Below, piece by piece: positions 23,161-35,514 of a stretch of 64,000 nt of DNA. The notes beneath the pieces were generated by a model. It saw nothing but the letters and a program-made list of their open reading frames with translations. It was not told the DNA's origin and made no database searches. Made by a program: the position numbers and the translations under genes. Source of the stretch: Gnetum montanum (Eukaryota; Streptophyta; Gnetopsida; Gnetales; Gnetaceae); the NCBI GenBank assembly GCA_015680685.1, contig MNCI01027100.1, forward strand, positions 610,913-674,912, read 5' to 3'. Numbering within the stretch: the first letter of the stretch is position 1; the number at the start of each line of letters is the position of its first letter.

Positions 23161-23715
23161 GTCTTGGGGAAGAAGACCATCTACCTTAATACCTTGCAGA
23201 GAATGGAATTTTTCATCTTTTTTGTTTTACATCAATTTTCATCCATTTTCTATTTTCTTTACCTTTTGATTTTCTTATATATTTTACTTTTAATTTGCTT
23301 TTCTTAATTGCCATTTGTGTCTTTTTCTTTTCCTTTTTTGCAATGTTCAATTTTATTCTATTACTGTTGTGAATTTTGATAATTACTAAATATAGCTGTC
23401 AAGATTGTCATTGATATATATAGACCAACTTTTTTTGGATTATGCTCATTACTAATGAGTTTTCCAATTCTATGCTGGTACGAAACAATGAGCTCATGAC
23501 ATCTACCTATTTCATCTATCTCAATACGAGATCTGTATCATGGCAGCACTATGGTTCTTTCAAACTAAAAGTAAAAGTAACTTATGATCTCATTACCCAA
23601 CAAACTAGGGAGGGACCAAGTGGAAATGAAAAAGGGTATGGTCTCAAGGGGATTGTTGGCACATTTTGGCCATTTCATGGAACAAACTTTACAATGGTTG
23701 TAGCACTAGAAAATA
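23160..23715 (+). other. E0 pol-env spacer, first part
   Basis: T-rich sequence followed by the conserved blocks AATGAGCTCATGACATCTACC (23488) and GGGTATGGTCTCAAGGGGATT (about 23635). No gene. Homology to the spacer of A breaks off near 23715. Confidence 0.6.
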
Positions 23716-23880
23716 AATTATTATCCATAAAAAAGGAGTGATTATGATAGAAATTAAAGTCAAGGCAGCAAAATCAGATTCAACACACCATGGTTATCAG
23801 TTTTCATAATCATTAGTTCTTTCTGTGAAGCCTTCACAAGGGAAATTTGGTATAATGAAAGCATTCATTAAACAAAACTA

Positions 23881-24496
23881 GCCAATGGGAGTGATGATTG
23901 CATAGTTAAATATTAGAGCATTATGTAGGAAAGAAGCATTGATACTCTTAGAACAGTTGCAAATGTTTGTTGTGTTCAATTTTCACCTGATTTTGCAAAT
24001 CAGATTATCTTTGGCTCCGTGGGCTCCATGATCTATTATTATGATTTACATAAAACAAAATTACCACGGTGCACCCTAGCAGGCCATAGAAAGGCAGTTA
24101 GTAATGTTAAATTTATTGATAGAAGCACAATAATTTCTGCATCTACAGATAGTGTAGTAAAGATGTGGGATCTTGCCAAGGATACAACTCTAGAGGGATC
24201 CTCTTATGCTTGCACTCTTAGCTTTTCTAGGTATACCAATGAGAAGAATTTTGTTGGACTTACAGTGGCAGACATATATCGCTTGTGGTTCAGAGACAAA
24301 TTATGTGTTTGCTTATTGTATATCTCTGCCCATGCCTGGGTTATCACTTAGGCTTGGTTGTGTTGATCCTATTACTGGTAGAAATATCGATGATGATAAT
24401 GGATCGTTTGTGTCAAGCGTTTGCTGAAGAGGCAACTAAAAATTACTTGTTGCTACAAATTCAACTGGCAACATAAAGCTGTTGGAGATAGTTTAG
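23881..24496 (+). pseudogene. SPA: SPA-type WD40 C-terminus (pseudogene fragment)
   Basis: The frame starting GSDDCIVKY reads through TVANVCCVQFSPDFA, YYYDLHKTKLPRCTLAGHRKAV and ISASTDSVVKMWDL, then TNEKNFVGL. After a +1 shift near 24270 it continues [40 protein letters not shown] and STGNIKLLEIV, with TAG at 24494. This is the last part of the WD40 propeller of SPA proteins, partners of COP1 in light signalling; the acidic DDDNG..VSSVC end separates SPA/COP1 from other WD40 proteins. In-frame stops (two near 23915-23930, others near 24425-24440) show it is dead. No introns interrupt about 205 codons, which suggests a processed copy. Confidence 0.85.
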
Positions 24497-24700
24497 AAAT
24501 CGAAAGATAAAAATTCGGTAAAGGTGGTTATGATTCCGAGCATCATGGTAAAATTTGATTCCATGAATCAGGAAATGAAACCGAGGAAATGCATAGGCAT
24601 GATCAGAGACAATTTGCAGGAGGAACACAAAATACAGCTTCATTTATGGCTTTTAAATCTTTAGGTAATTTCTCAGGCAGCCTTACCTTACCTTATTATT
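24497..24700. other. Sequence between the SPA and KCS fragments
   Basis: No coding signal. It could be 3' untranslated sequence of the SPA copy. No clear poly-A tract. Confidence 0.3.
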
Positions 24701-25449
24701 CTGAGAACCATTGCTGCTTGTGGTATTTTCCTGTCTAGGAATGCTACCTTTTGGGGTCTCGAGGAGTAGAACGACGTTGTCCCCCAAACAGAAGAGGCAG
24801 TTGGTGAGCATCATGGTGGTGTCACGTTTGACGTAGTTGCAGTTCACGGTGGTGGTTTCAGTTTCCACGATGAGGGCGTAGGATTCGGGATTTAGCGACA
24901 ACAGATCCCTGGCCATGGATATGCCGATTAAGTTGGAGGCACAGCCCATGCCGAAAGATTGAAGGACTTAATGTTCTCCTGCATTTTGTAGTAGTTTATG
25001 AGCAACGCTGCTGACGATGTCGCCGGATTGAGCGTGCTTCTGTTGGTGATGAGGATGTCAATTTGCGTCAGTTTCACACCGGTTTTGGCGAAGAGATCGT
25101 CCAGAACCGCCATGAAGGCTTCCTTGACTTCTTCGTGGGCTTCGTCCACAGCGGTGTTGACATGGCCGTCTTTGGAAAAGATGAATTCGTTGATGTCGGT
25201 TTCTTTGCCCAGACCGGAGCGCAAGACGAGGGGTCCCTGGCATTCCAGGCAGTCAGCCATGATTGGTTGCGATTTGGCCGTGAAGTAGAGACTGGCCTCC
25301 ATGTTAACTTTGAGCTCATCCGGCCAGCGGTAGCAGTTGTAATTCACAAAGTAACACAACCTGCTGCGGCGGTAACGTAGCCATTTAAGCGTCGTGGAGA
25401 CCGCCACGTCACAAATCACAGCCACAGCCACCTGCAATAGCCCCTGCAA
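24700..25449 (-). pseudogene. KCS: 3-ketoacyl-CoA synthase, N-terminal half (pseudogene)
   Basis: On the minus strand 25449-24950 encodes YFVNYNCYRWPDELKV, RSGLGKETDIN, EAHEEVKEAFMAVLDDLFAK, then a LxNPATSSAALLINYYKMQE-like block and NIKSFNLS. One missing G near 24950 shifts the frame, after which GMGCASNLIGISMARDLL carries the catalytic Cys. SYALIVETET and NCLFCLGDNVVLL follow. Homology ends near 24735. This is the KCS condensing-enzyme family for very-long-chain fatty acids of the endoplasmic reticulum. About half the usual ~500 residues are present: the His and Asn catalytic residues are absent and the N-terminal membrane helices are doubtful. GC is much higher than the surroundings. Confidence 0.85.
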
Positions 25450-26889
25450 TTTCCATGATGTTATAGCTTCTAAATCTCTATGGTGATTGTAACTGGTTGT
25501 AACTAATTTTCATTAATTTATATATGGTGATTATAACACATCTTTTCTCATTATGATTGTAACTAGCCAAAAGCCACTATACAAAAAGCTTAAGGGTACA
25601 AGGAAGAGGGTAAAATCAAGAAAACATATTGAAGATTATTCGTAACAATGGCTTGTTAATTGCATTATCAAGTCAGCTGCTTTGTTTAAATCCTATGAGT
25701 TCTTTTCATCTCATTTTGTCATAGTTGCTTAGCTAATGGTTTAGATAGTATTGTGCTTGGCATTTAATTTTGGGATTTTTTGATTGCTCTTATAGCTCTA
25801 CTTTCACACAATTCTAGAATTCTATTTGGGTGCCATATAAGAGCTTATGTTTGTCTTTTGAAAAGCATCTTGAGCAATTTAATAGTAATGTCTTTATGAA
25901 ATTCCTTGATTAAGTCTACAGAGTCTAGAAAATTTTTGATATTTTGAGCTGACTTGAAATAGCTTCATTTTTAAAAGTCTTTTCTTTGATGTTTCAATCT
26001 TGAAATTGTTAAATCTTTTTTGATAACTTTATTATTTGCAATTCTTGACAACTATTTAACTAACCAAATCCAAATAATTTGTATTTTGTTATTTACAAAG
26101 CATTTTGGTAATTTAATAAGAGTGTTTTTTTATGAAATTGCTTGTTGAGCTCAAAGGGTTTGGATAATTTGTAACACTTTATATTTAACTGGAATAGCTT
26201 TATTTCAAAGTGCTTCCTCATGTTTAATTTATCTCGCTTAAATGTTTGAAATTTCACACAAATTTGCTTTTGTTTCTTCTTCTCTTTGAAAATCCATTGA
26301 ATCTTCCTCTATTTCTATTTTTCTTGTGAATCTTTCTCTCTAAGGAAAACTAGGAGTAGATTTCTGCAGAATTGTGCCTAAGCATTTTCGTGAAATTTTA
26401 TTTGTTTTAACCAATGTACTATAGGGACTGAATAGACTAAGTGACTTGACAAAATAGGAATATTTAATGACTCACAGTATTTAACAAGATTAGTTGAATT
26501 TCTGTTACAATAGCTAGTTACAATTTCATACACAAACCCAAGCATTTTAACATTCATAACAACAAACACACATTTATGCTTAGTTCGCTCTATTACCACT
26601 AAGTTTATCTAGAGGTATCTAAGCCTTGGTGTTTCTAGAGACTAGCAAACACCTAAACTCAAGTTTGAAGGAACACCTTCGTTTGCCATGATCCTAATCA
26701 CAAGACCTAAAGGAAAACATTGGTGGTTCCAAACGATCACCAACATGGATTTATTAAGTTATCTTCTTGACTACCATCCTGAGTGTTATGACTCTTAATG
26801 AAATGTATCATCACTTCTCTTGTAATCCACAAATGAAGTACATCTTTATAAAGTGTGGTAATATATATATATATATAAATGCACCTTTC
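25450..26889. other. AT-rich part of the 3.2-kb insertion
   Basis: No coding sequence recognised. It holds a diverged direct repeat of about 150 bases (25860-26000 and 26096-26260, both with AAAGCATYTTG..AATTTAATA and TTTATGAAATT) and a short TA run near 26862-26878. Confidence 0.4.
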
Positions 26890-27527
26890 CAAAGATCTCC
26901 TAGTATAAAAGCATTGGTTATGGGGTTGGAAAGACATGTTATCCATGCCTAAAGGCAGCCCTCTAACTAAGACCCAAATTTCTTCTTTAACATCTCTAAC
27001 TACTTTCTTATTCTATTTTCTTCTTCTCCTCGAGTAATGATCATTCTCTATGATTTTTATAGTCTCATGGTGGTAGGAAAGAGGAAGCACATCAATGCGA
27101 GGCCATTGTTAATGGTATGAACTTGGTATAGACCTTGAACAGACTCGTATCTAGATCACCTTAAATCATGCATTTCACAAGGATCTCCTACAACTATGGT
27201 TTGGGTTCTCATCTCTTGATTTCTATCTAGTCAAGTTCTAACACTTCATTCTCTCACCTTACTACCCCATACCGTGGTCATCTAATCCTTTTTGGTTTTT
27301 AGGCTACATGATGTTAATATAATTAATTATCAAGGTATGGTATTTAACCTGGATTACCATTCAATATCCAATGTGCCTTCAAGCTCCTTGTAATGTGGTT
27401 ATGGAAGGGCATTTTTAAGCATCAACCTACTTTAAGGAGGATCCACTTGCATAGCTTTTGGTTCATTCAGTTTAAACCCCATAACCACAAGCCTCGATTT
27501 TGTTGCTTGCAATCTTGGTAATCTACA
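26890..27527 (+). other. E0 pol-env spacer, second part
   Basis: Resumes with GGAAAGACATGTTATCCATGCC (about 26929) and the purine-rich block ending AAGGAGGATCCACTTGCATA (27394-27454). No gene. Cut by element C at 27533. Confidence 0.65.
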
Positions 27528-27532
27528 TAATT

Positions 27533-28463
27533 TAACAAAGCATCAAAGTGTCACATCAATGGGGCCTTGTTGACGTGGCCTTATTGATGGGCCCTCATCG
27601 ACGCAGCCCCGTCTATGTGGTGTTGTCTCATTAACAGGGCCCCGTCAACGTAGCATTTGCTGAGTTTATGGGGCCCCATCGACATAACTCTACAATAAAG
27701 TCTATAAATATGCACTTATCAGTTGTGTTTATGGGAGGTCAAGTCATAGTTGTAGCAGAGCTCTTACAGTTTTTTCATTTGAGAGTTAGAATATTTCTCA
27801 AAGTTCCTATAGTAAGAGTTAGAAGGTATACAAATCTTTATTCGAGCACTGATGTACCTGAGCACACTAGTGTGAACAGTAATAAAGACGAGCCTTTTGA
27901 TCAAACCTTGCAGCACTTGGAATAGATTAATGATTTATTTCTACATTTGCTATTTTCATTAATTATGTAATTAATTAAGCTAAACTAGACTTCAATTGGT
28001 TAATTAAGTAATTAAGCTAAATAGGTTAAACACATAAGTATGATCGCTTCGAGCATAACATACAACACTTGGTAATCGCAGTAGCACTTAATGCTTGGTA
28101 GCCTAGATGTGTTGTATGCATTCAAGATGTGTACAAAAAGTGGGACCAAATACTTATGTTAGGGTTAGTTAGAGATTAATTAATTAGTTAAATTAAATTA
28201 GTTATTAAACTAATTCATTTCTCTATTTTAAAGCATCAGGAACATAAAACATAAAATAATAAAAATCATATGCCTTGATTACACTTAACCATACCTTTGT
28301 ACATCACAAGTGTAATTGGAAAGACAACGAATGACTGTTAGGGCAAGTTTACTTCCTAGAGGCTAGTGTACTGGAAGACATAGAGTACACAGTATTCAAC
28401 CAAATTGCACATGAACAATTAGTGATTTATATCATTGAGTGTAAGGGTACTCACCACTCATCA
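27533..28463 (+). repeat. C 5' LTR
   Basis: Begins TAACAAAGC (TGATGAAGC in the 3' copy) and ends CTCATCA. U3 has repeated GGGGCC, TTGACG and ATCGACG words. TATA box CTATAAATA at 27702. Confidence 0.85.
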
Positions 28464-28483
28464 TTGGCGCCATTGCCAGAGAC
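28464..28483 (+). other. C primer-binding site
   Basis: TTGGCGCCATTGCCAGAGAC follows the LTR directly. It is the best preserved site in the window and close to the tRNA-Asp complement. Confidence 0.8.
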
Positions 28484-28608
28484 TCTTTTTGTTTGAAACA
28501 TGTGCTATCTAGGTTTAGTGAACATCATTGGATGAACCCCAAGGTCAAAATCATTCTCATGATAAATTTAATCACATAAGCACACTGATATCTTATTTGT
28601 ATTGCAAA

Positions 28609-31130
28609 ATGTCTTCTTCTCATAGGTGCGATGATACTAAACTGCCAATCCCTCAAGAATGTAAGGTGATGTATACTCATCTAGATGAGCATGTGCCTGA
28701 CTTCACCTTCATCTTACATTAGGATGAACAACTGCAATGGTGAGATATGGAAGGCAACATTGTAATGCCTCCTGATTGATTTGTCCCTGGAATGCTACTT
28801 CAAAATCTTAGAATGTTTGACATCCAAGATCTTCAAGAGGAGTACATTATGCATGATTATGACTGCTAGGACTACTCTCCACTAAAACACAATGTAGGAG
28901 AAATTGACACTAGAAGAAGCACCATGAGATTATGAAGAGGAAACGGTTTACCAATACCTTATTCCTGCTTAACCAAAATGACAATGAGGATCCTCCCTCT
29001 ATGGGTTCTCAACATGAAGATTCTCCACCCCTTGTTATTAGTGATGGGGGTATATCCTTGAATCTGCAGTCCACTATCAACAATCCAGATAGGTAAAAAT
29101 GGAAGTCAAGGTAGGAGCTTAGACAAGTGTCAAAATGACAAGAAAACTGATGAACATGGCTATGACAACCGTAGAGGAGTTGGAAGATACCATGGTGGTG
29201 GAAATTCTCCTCCTCCTTCACCCTCTTCATTTGCATCTCTGTCTTCCATTTTTAGTTCTGAAAAACACTGCAAAAAGAACAATCATGATGAAGGGAAACA
29301 ACAGAACAACAATGATGATTGCCAGGCCCACCATGAACGAAAGGGAAGTAGAGGACATCATTGACGTCATCGAAATAATGATGATGATGAGCCTCTGCTG
29401 GAAACTCAAAGCATGCTAAATATTGCAAAGGATTTAAAAATTTCAACCAAGCATGTGAGAGATAGTTAGATCATATGACTTGAGATGAGCAATATTCCAA
29501 GATTTGAGGGGGGATATAACTTTGATCCCCAAACACATATTCAAGCTTTTCACAATGCTTGTGCCTTACAACATATTGAAAATGATTGGAAGAAATTAAA
29601 GCTATTTCCCAGGACACTCATCAAGAAAGCAGAAAGCTAGTACTAGTCCTTGGAGCCTGAATCCATCTGTAGGTGGAGTACAATGCTAGAGTTATTTAAT
29701 GGTAAGTATCAAACATACTGCAAGGTGTCTAATCTGACAAGGTAGATCCAAGGATGGAAGCAAGAAACCATGAGCCTTTGGATGCTACCATGGGCAAATA
29801 CTATTCTCTCATACACTAATGCCCTAGCCATGGTTATTCTTAGTGAGAACAACTTTGCCATATCATAGACAAGGAGAACTCTTAGTGTCTATGCCCAAGG
29901 GGGACTATTAGAACTCCAAGCCCATCAAATTCAAAGGTTAATTAAGTAGGTAGCAAAAGAAGAAGGAGAGTTAAGAAAATAAGAAAGTGCTGAAGAATAC
30001 AACAAGGATCCTACCATTAGAAAGAGGGAGGTCTAATTTTGTGATAGTGAGGAATAGTCATCACTTGATGAGGTGGTGAATAGAAAGACCTTGTCAATTC
30101 AAAAATCTATGTCTAAAATTTTGGCCAAGGTAGATAAAATGTGAGATTCATTCGATGAAAAATTCTGGACTACTCTAAAAATCACTAAAGAATCAAGAGA
30201 ATAGACTAGTGATCATAACCGTAGGAGGAAGAAAGAAGTTGAATGTACCTACTAAAGGGGTAAGGACAAGATAGCTACAGTAGAGGGCATTTTTGAAACT
30301 AAATTAGATGATGATGATGGGTGTGACATCTACCAATATGAACATCTTAAGGGATGTTGCCGTATTGTGTCACACTTATAGGAGTTTGGGGTGTATGCTC
30401 TAAATCCATGATTAGTAAAAAGATAAACACCTAGAAGATTGTCTTATCCTAAAGGTAATCCTAGACAGTTCCATCAACAACATCAATATTATCCAAGTGG
30501 AACTTCACCACAACCGTATGAGCAATATCAATAGTGGCACCAACCATAGTCATGGGGGATGCCACCACAAAGGCAACAGTACCCTTATAGGCAACTAGAT
30601 TCATATGAGTATTACATTTAACAACCTCTATCTCCATGTGACTCTTATAGTCACTTTTCTCCTTTCCAACATTACTACTACCCTCCCAAATACTACGCAG
30701 CTCATTCTCCACATTCTAGACGGGATACCACATTTTATCCTTATCCTCCTATTCTTGCACTTGTTCATCCATCTTCAACATAGCTATAACCTGCTCCATC
30801 CATGTAGGATGAACTTCCAACCTAGTTGCAGTAACACAATGCTAATAGGGTCGTTAATTTACAACTGGTTCATCAACCAAGGGGTTTAGAACCTGATGCT
30901 CGTAAAAGACCATTCTTTTGAACCAATAGCCCTACTAAGCCCTCACAGACTCAGGTGGTTGGTCACCCTACTCCTACCTCATCCTCTGCAAACCATTCCA
31001 TCAAGTCCCCTTCAAACTAAATGCTACCCAAAATCCATACTGTTATGCTCACTCATGTTGTATCTGATTCGATCTGGGCTGGCAACCTTCCCAGGAAATT
31101 AGCTAAACCCAATATTCCCCTTATCTATTT
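28609..31130 (+). pseudogene. C gag (decayed)
   Basis: Start MSSSHRC at 28609. VMYTHLDEHVPDFTFILH follows in the N-terminal part. Next comes a His/Asp-rich linker (28990-29400) and a capsid-like part from 29490 (RFEGGYNFDPQTHIQAFHNA). A knuckle remnant is at about 30330 (CDIYQYEHLKGCC, second Cys lost), then a Pro/Tyr/Gln-rich tail to 31130. Broken by many stops. Confidence 0.8.
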
Positions 31131-31690
31131 ATAGATTTCTTGAAATGAACCATGTAAAGATCTTCTTAATTCAGGTTTTGGTGTAAACTTGATTTCTCAT
31201 GAGATGTATATTGCCTAGAACCTGCCACCTCTCAAGAAGGGTAATATCAAATTGGAATTCGTAGACCAGTCCATCACCATTCCATTGGGGCTAGTTGAAG
31301 ACATTATGATCACTATCTATGGGTGGTCTTATCTTGTTGATTTCCTAGTAATCAAGGTTAAGAACTATAAGGGGGACTTCCCAATTATTATGGGAAGGAC
31401 ATGGCTAAGCACTATTGATGCAAGAATGGACATCAGATATCTTTTCTTGGAGATATCTAAGGAAAATGCATTTTGAAAGATCAAGAAGAGACAAGTTCCA
31501 TGCATTGTGTATAGCAATATAGGGTGCAATTGTGTGTAAAAACTCTGGTATGTGAAATAAGCATCTATTTTTGCATGCAAGCAATGTGCACATGAGGCAG
31601 ATATTTAGTTGTTGACCACTAATTCTGATAGTAGCACAATGTGCATGAAACCTACTGAGAGCCTAACATGAGCTTATGTCATAGGCATGT
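31130..31690 (+). pseudogene. C protease (decayed)
   Basis: 31252-31476 is open: EFVDQSITIPLGLVEDIMIT, WSYLVDFLVIKVKN, FPIIMGRTWLSTIDARMDI. The catalytic DSG triplet region just upstream (31165-31180) reads NSGFGVNLIS, so the Asp is lost (GAT to AAT). Confidence 0.8.
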
Positions 31691-32790
31691 ATGAACTAGA
31701 GCAAGTTCATCATCAATTCTCTAATAATGAAAATGATGATACCAATTGGGGAGAGTTGGAGATCCCTAAGAATTTCAAACAAGAGCCCCTAAAGTTGAAA
31801 ATTCTACCTACCAACTTGGAATATGCATTCTTGAGAAATGGCAAGCTAGTCATACTTAATGCTAAATTGCTCTTAGGTAGAAAGCAAAACTATTGAAAGT
31901 CATCAACAGATGGTCAACAACCTTTGCTTGGTTGTATCCTAAACTCATTGGAATTGATCCATAGATACGTCAACACTACATTTACATAAATTCGTCGATG
32001 AAGCCAAGGAGGTAACCACAATAGTGATTGAACCCAAAATTGAAGCAAATCATCAAAGAGGAGATTAATCAACTCCTTAAGGCAAGGTTCATCGACCCCA
32101 TTGAGGATAGTGAGTGGATTAGTCCACTCATGATAGTGCCAAAGAGAGGTGACAAATGCTATTAAACATGGCAACATTCAAAGATCATTTTCCATTGCTT
32201 ATTGTTGATCAGGTGTTGGACATCATATTTGGGCATTGCTATTATAGTTTTTTTGATGGTTATAGTAGCTATAACCAAATCTAGATTGTACTAGAAGACC
32301 AAGCCAAAACAACATTCATGAGTCCCTAGGGGACCTTTTCATATTGCAAGATGCCTTTTAGCCTGTGCAATGCCCCTATCACTTTCCAACGTCTGGTCTT
32401 AAGCATCTTTCAATAGCAAATTGGTAGCAAAGTGGAAGTCTTTATGAACGACTTCTCCACTTATAGTGCTACATTCGAGCAAACCTTGGACTACCTTGAG
32501 TAAATACTCAAAAGATGTGTGGAAATAAACCTTCAATTCAATTGGCAAAAGAGCCATCTCATGGTCTAGGAAGGCATTATATTAGGGCATATAATTTCAT
32601 AGGAGGGATCAAGGTAGACCCCAAAAAGATAAGGATGATCCAAGGAATCACTTGCCAACCAAAAACTGTCAAAGATGTTCAATCATTCCTTGGACACATT
32701 GGCTACTATCAATGATTTATAGAGAATTTCTCTAAGATTACAAAATTGTTGGTCGAGCTAATGAAAAAAGATGCTCCCTTCATCTAGACC
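31690..32790 (+). pseudogene. C reverse transcriptase (decayed)
   Basis: Linker WGELEIPKNFKQEPLKLK, then DSEWISPLMIVPKRG, YYSFFDGYSSYN, MPFSLCNAPITFQ and EVFMNDFSTYS. In the last block the first active-site Asp has become Asn. A deletion of about 45 bases near 32160 removes the FRLLN region start. The thumb part at 32515-32715 is open. Confidence 0.8.
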
Positions 32791-34640
32791 AAGGAATGTA
32801 AAAATGGATTCTAGAGCCTCAAGTAAAAGCTTGTAGAGACTCTAATTCTACAAGCACCCAGCTAGTTCAAACCATTCCATATAATGATATATGCATCTAA
32901 TTATGCCTTGGGAGCTATGCTTATGTAGTTGAACGATAAGAAACATCCATATTACATCCACTGTGCAAGGTGAAGCATTATTAGCACACAACTGAATTAC
33001 ATCACCACAGAGAAAGAACTAATGGTGGTGGTGTATGCTCTAGAAAAGTTTAGGCACTATGTGCTTGGGTATAAAGTGCTTGTGCACACTGATCATAGTG
33101 CCATCCACTTCCTCATAAATAAGCCAACAGTGAGCCCCCATGTCAGACTGTGGCTGGTGATCTTGTAGGAATTTGATCTCACAATGGTAGATCAAAAGGA
33201 AACTAAGAATGTGGTTATTGATCATCTCTCTCGATTACGATGGGATAGAAAAGCAGAGGAGAGCCTACTCTTTGATCAATTTCCTAATGAACTCCTCTTT
33301 GTTGGTGCAATAAATGTCCAAATGCCTATAGAACCAAAATGCTATGATGGGATCCTAACCTATCTTCTCACTTAGGAGATGCCACAAGATTTAGACCACA
33401 AGAAGAAACAACAATTTCTTCATCAAGCTAAGCACTTCATGGAAAATCAACAGACACCTTTATAAGGTGTGCACTGATGAATTGGTTCGTTGGTGTGTAC
33501 CTAATGCAAATCAATTGTGTGTTCTCTAATATGTTTATGAGTGTCCTTTTAGGGACCACTATGCTAGGAGACGCATGACCATAAAAATCCTGATGGTAGG
33601 TTACTATTAGTCCACAATCTTTAGGGATGCCCACCAATTTGTCTAATCTTGTGAGTGTTGTCAACAAGATGATGAAATGACCACACATATGGAGGATCCT
33701 CAACAGTGGATACCACTAGAACCCTTTGGCATATGGGACATAGATTTCATGGGTCCCACCACATCCATGTCCAATAGGAAGGCATATATAATCGTCATCG
33801 TTAACTACTATACTAAATGGGTAGAACCAACAACCATTACCAACTGTACATCATCCACTATTGCTTGATTTGTATAAAAAATTGTTGCAAACAAGTTTGA
33901 GGTACCACATGCATTGATTTTTGACAATAGAACCCATTTTATAGGTGCTACTTTTTGAAAACTCATGCAACACTTGGGGGATTAACATAAATTAATAACA
34001 CCCTATCACCCCCAAGCCAATGATCAAGCAGAGGTGACTAATGAGGAGATCACAAAGATTCTAACAAGAACTATTAGCAAGTATAGGATAGACTATAGCA
34101 CCAAAATCAACAATGTCCTTTGGGCTTATCGCTCAACATGGAAACTCCCTATTGGCTACTCTCCCTATGAGTTGGTATATGGAAAACTTCCAATACTCCC
34201 AATTCAATCTAAGCTTTGTACACTCTCAACGGCTTGTGACCTAGATCTTGACCTAAGTTTGGCACAAAAAGAAAGATTAATCAACTTGAATGTACTAGAA
34301 AAAAATTAGTTAGTGGCCTTGTCCTTGAATGAAGTGCACAAGGCATTCAACAAACAACATCATGACCTTAGGATATGGAAAGAGAAATTTCAACCATGAG
34401 ATAAGGTTTTCTATTGGAACCCCACACATGTTTCTCAAAAAACAAAATTCCAAACATTATGAGAGGGGCCTTATATAATTGATGAAACCTTTCCTTCTAG
34501 GGCCATGATCATATACAAACCTGAAAGCTTAAATAAGAAGTAGTTGGTCAACATCCAACAGATAAAGCCTTTCCATGAGCCCAAGCAAGCCAATGCAACT
34601 ACGCTCAATGTTTTGGATCTCTTGCTTCCAACTCAATCGT
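32790..34640 (+). pseudogene. C RNase H and integrase (decayed)
   Basis: RNase H: ASNYALGAML, KELMVVVYALEKFRHYVLGYKV, HTDHSAIHFL (the TDH box is intact here), VDQKETKNVVIDHLSRLRWD. Integrase: zinc region near 33530-33670, then DIDFMGPTTSM (first Asp), ALIFDNRTHF (second Asp) and QANDQAEVTNEEI (Glu). 34034-34309 is open for 91 codons. The C-terminal part has VNIQQIKPFHEPKQ at 34544. Premature stops throughout. Confidence 0.85.
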
Positions 34641-35509
34641 GGGGGAGATGGTCATCCATGTTAATCATTACATGGCTCCTCAATTTTTCTATTTTTTGTT
34701 TTACACATTTTTGTCTTTACAAATTATTTATTTTCCACCTTTTCAATTTTAAAATTTTTTTCTATTTTACACTAATTTTGTTTTACACCATCGTTAGTGC
34801 ATTTCAATTTTTCTTAAATATTTTACACTTTCTCATATATTTTACTTTATTTTAGTTTGATTTTCTAATTTTTGTTAATAAACATGCTTTGTTCCAATAG
34901 GATGCAGTGGTGCTGTAACTGTTGCTAATGGTGGTTTGTGCTTAATGTTTTATTTGCTAATGTTTGGTTTCTATTTTTGAATTTTTGTACTGATGGCTAA
35001 GACATGGTTTCTTTTTCATGGAATAGGTAGTGAGTCCATGTCATTCACCAATCTACAAACTCTATGGTTTTCCTTATTTTGGAAGTATGAGGTCCCTTTC
35101 ATTAAATAAACTTTTAATAAATTTATGACCTTAGTAGTTTCCAAAATTGGGAAGGATTCAAAGGTTTGCACATGGTGTGACTTCAAGGGGTCTCAATACT
35201 CTTAGTACTCTTTACTTACTTAGGGTGCATGAGTGTTTTCATGGATTTCTTACCATTCTGTGTTGACCAATAACAAAAGTTGAATAAGTCTTTAGATGGT
35301 GTGGTTGCCATCCAAAAAGAAAAAAAAAACAAAATAAAACAAAAGAAAAAAAAAGCATGATGGGAATTCAAAGCACACGCCTTAGACAAATAAATGGGCA
35401 ACAAGCACTGGTTATGGAACTAGAAAGACATGTTACCCATGCTTGAAGGTCCCCTCTAACTAAGGCCATTTCTCACTTCTCACTTCTCTTTTCTTTTCTT
35501 TAAGGAACA
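34640..35509 (+). other. C pol-env spacer, part before element F
   Basis: T-rich start, then the blocks GTGAGTCCATGTCATTCACC (about 35029), GGTGTGACTTCAAGGGGTCT (about 35177) and GAAAGACATGTTACCCATGC (about 35422). No gene. Confidence 0.65.
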
Positions 35510-35514
35510 GTGGT
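35510..35514. repeat. Target-site duplication of element F (left)
   Basis: GTGGT, repeated exactly at 42681-42685. Confidence 0.9.

Larger units (their letters stand above)
23715..26889. mobile_element. About 3.2-kb insertion carrying two host gene fragments
   Basis: The spacer of E0 aligns with A and C up to about 23715 and again from about 26890 (GGTTATGGGGTTGGAAAGACATG). Between them lie a SPA fragment (plus strand), a KCS fragment (minus strand) and AT-rich DNA. No clear terminal repeats or target duplication could be read, so the vehicle is unknown. Confidence 0.6.

Noticed and set aside
24998-25380. Plus-strand frames across the KCS region
   Set aside because: Shadows of the GC-rich KCS coding sequence, which is on the minus strand.
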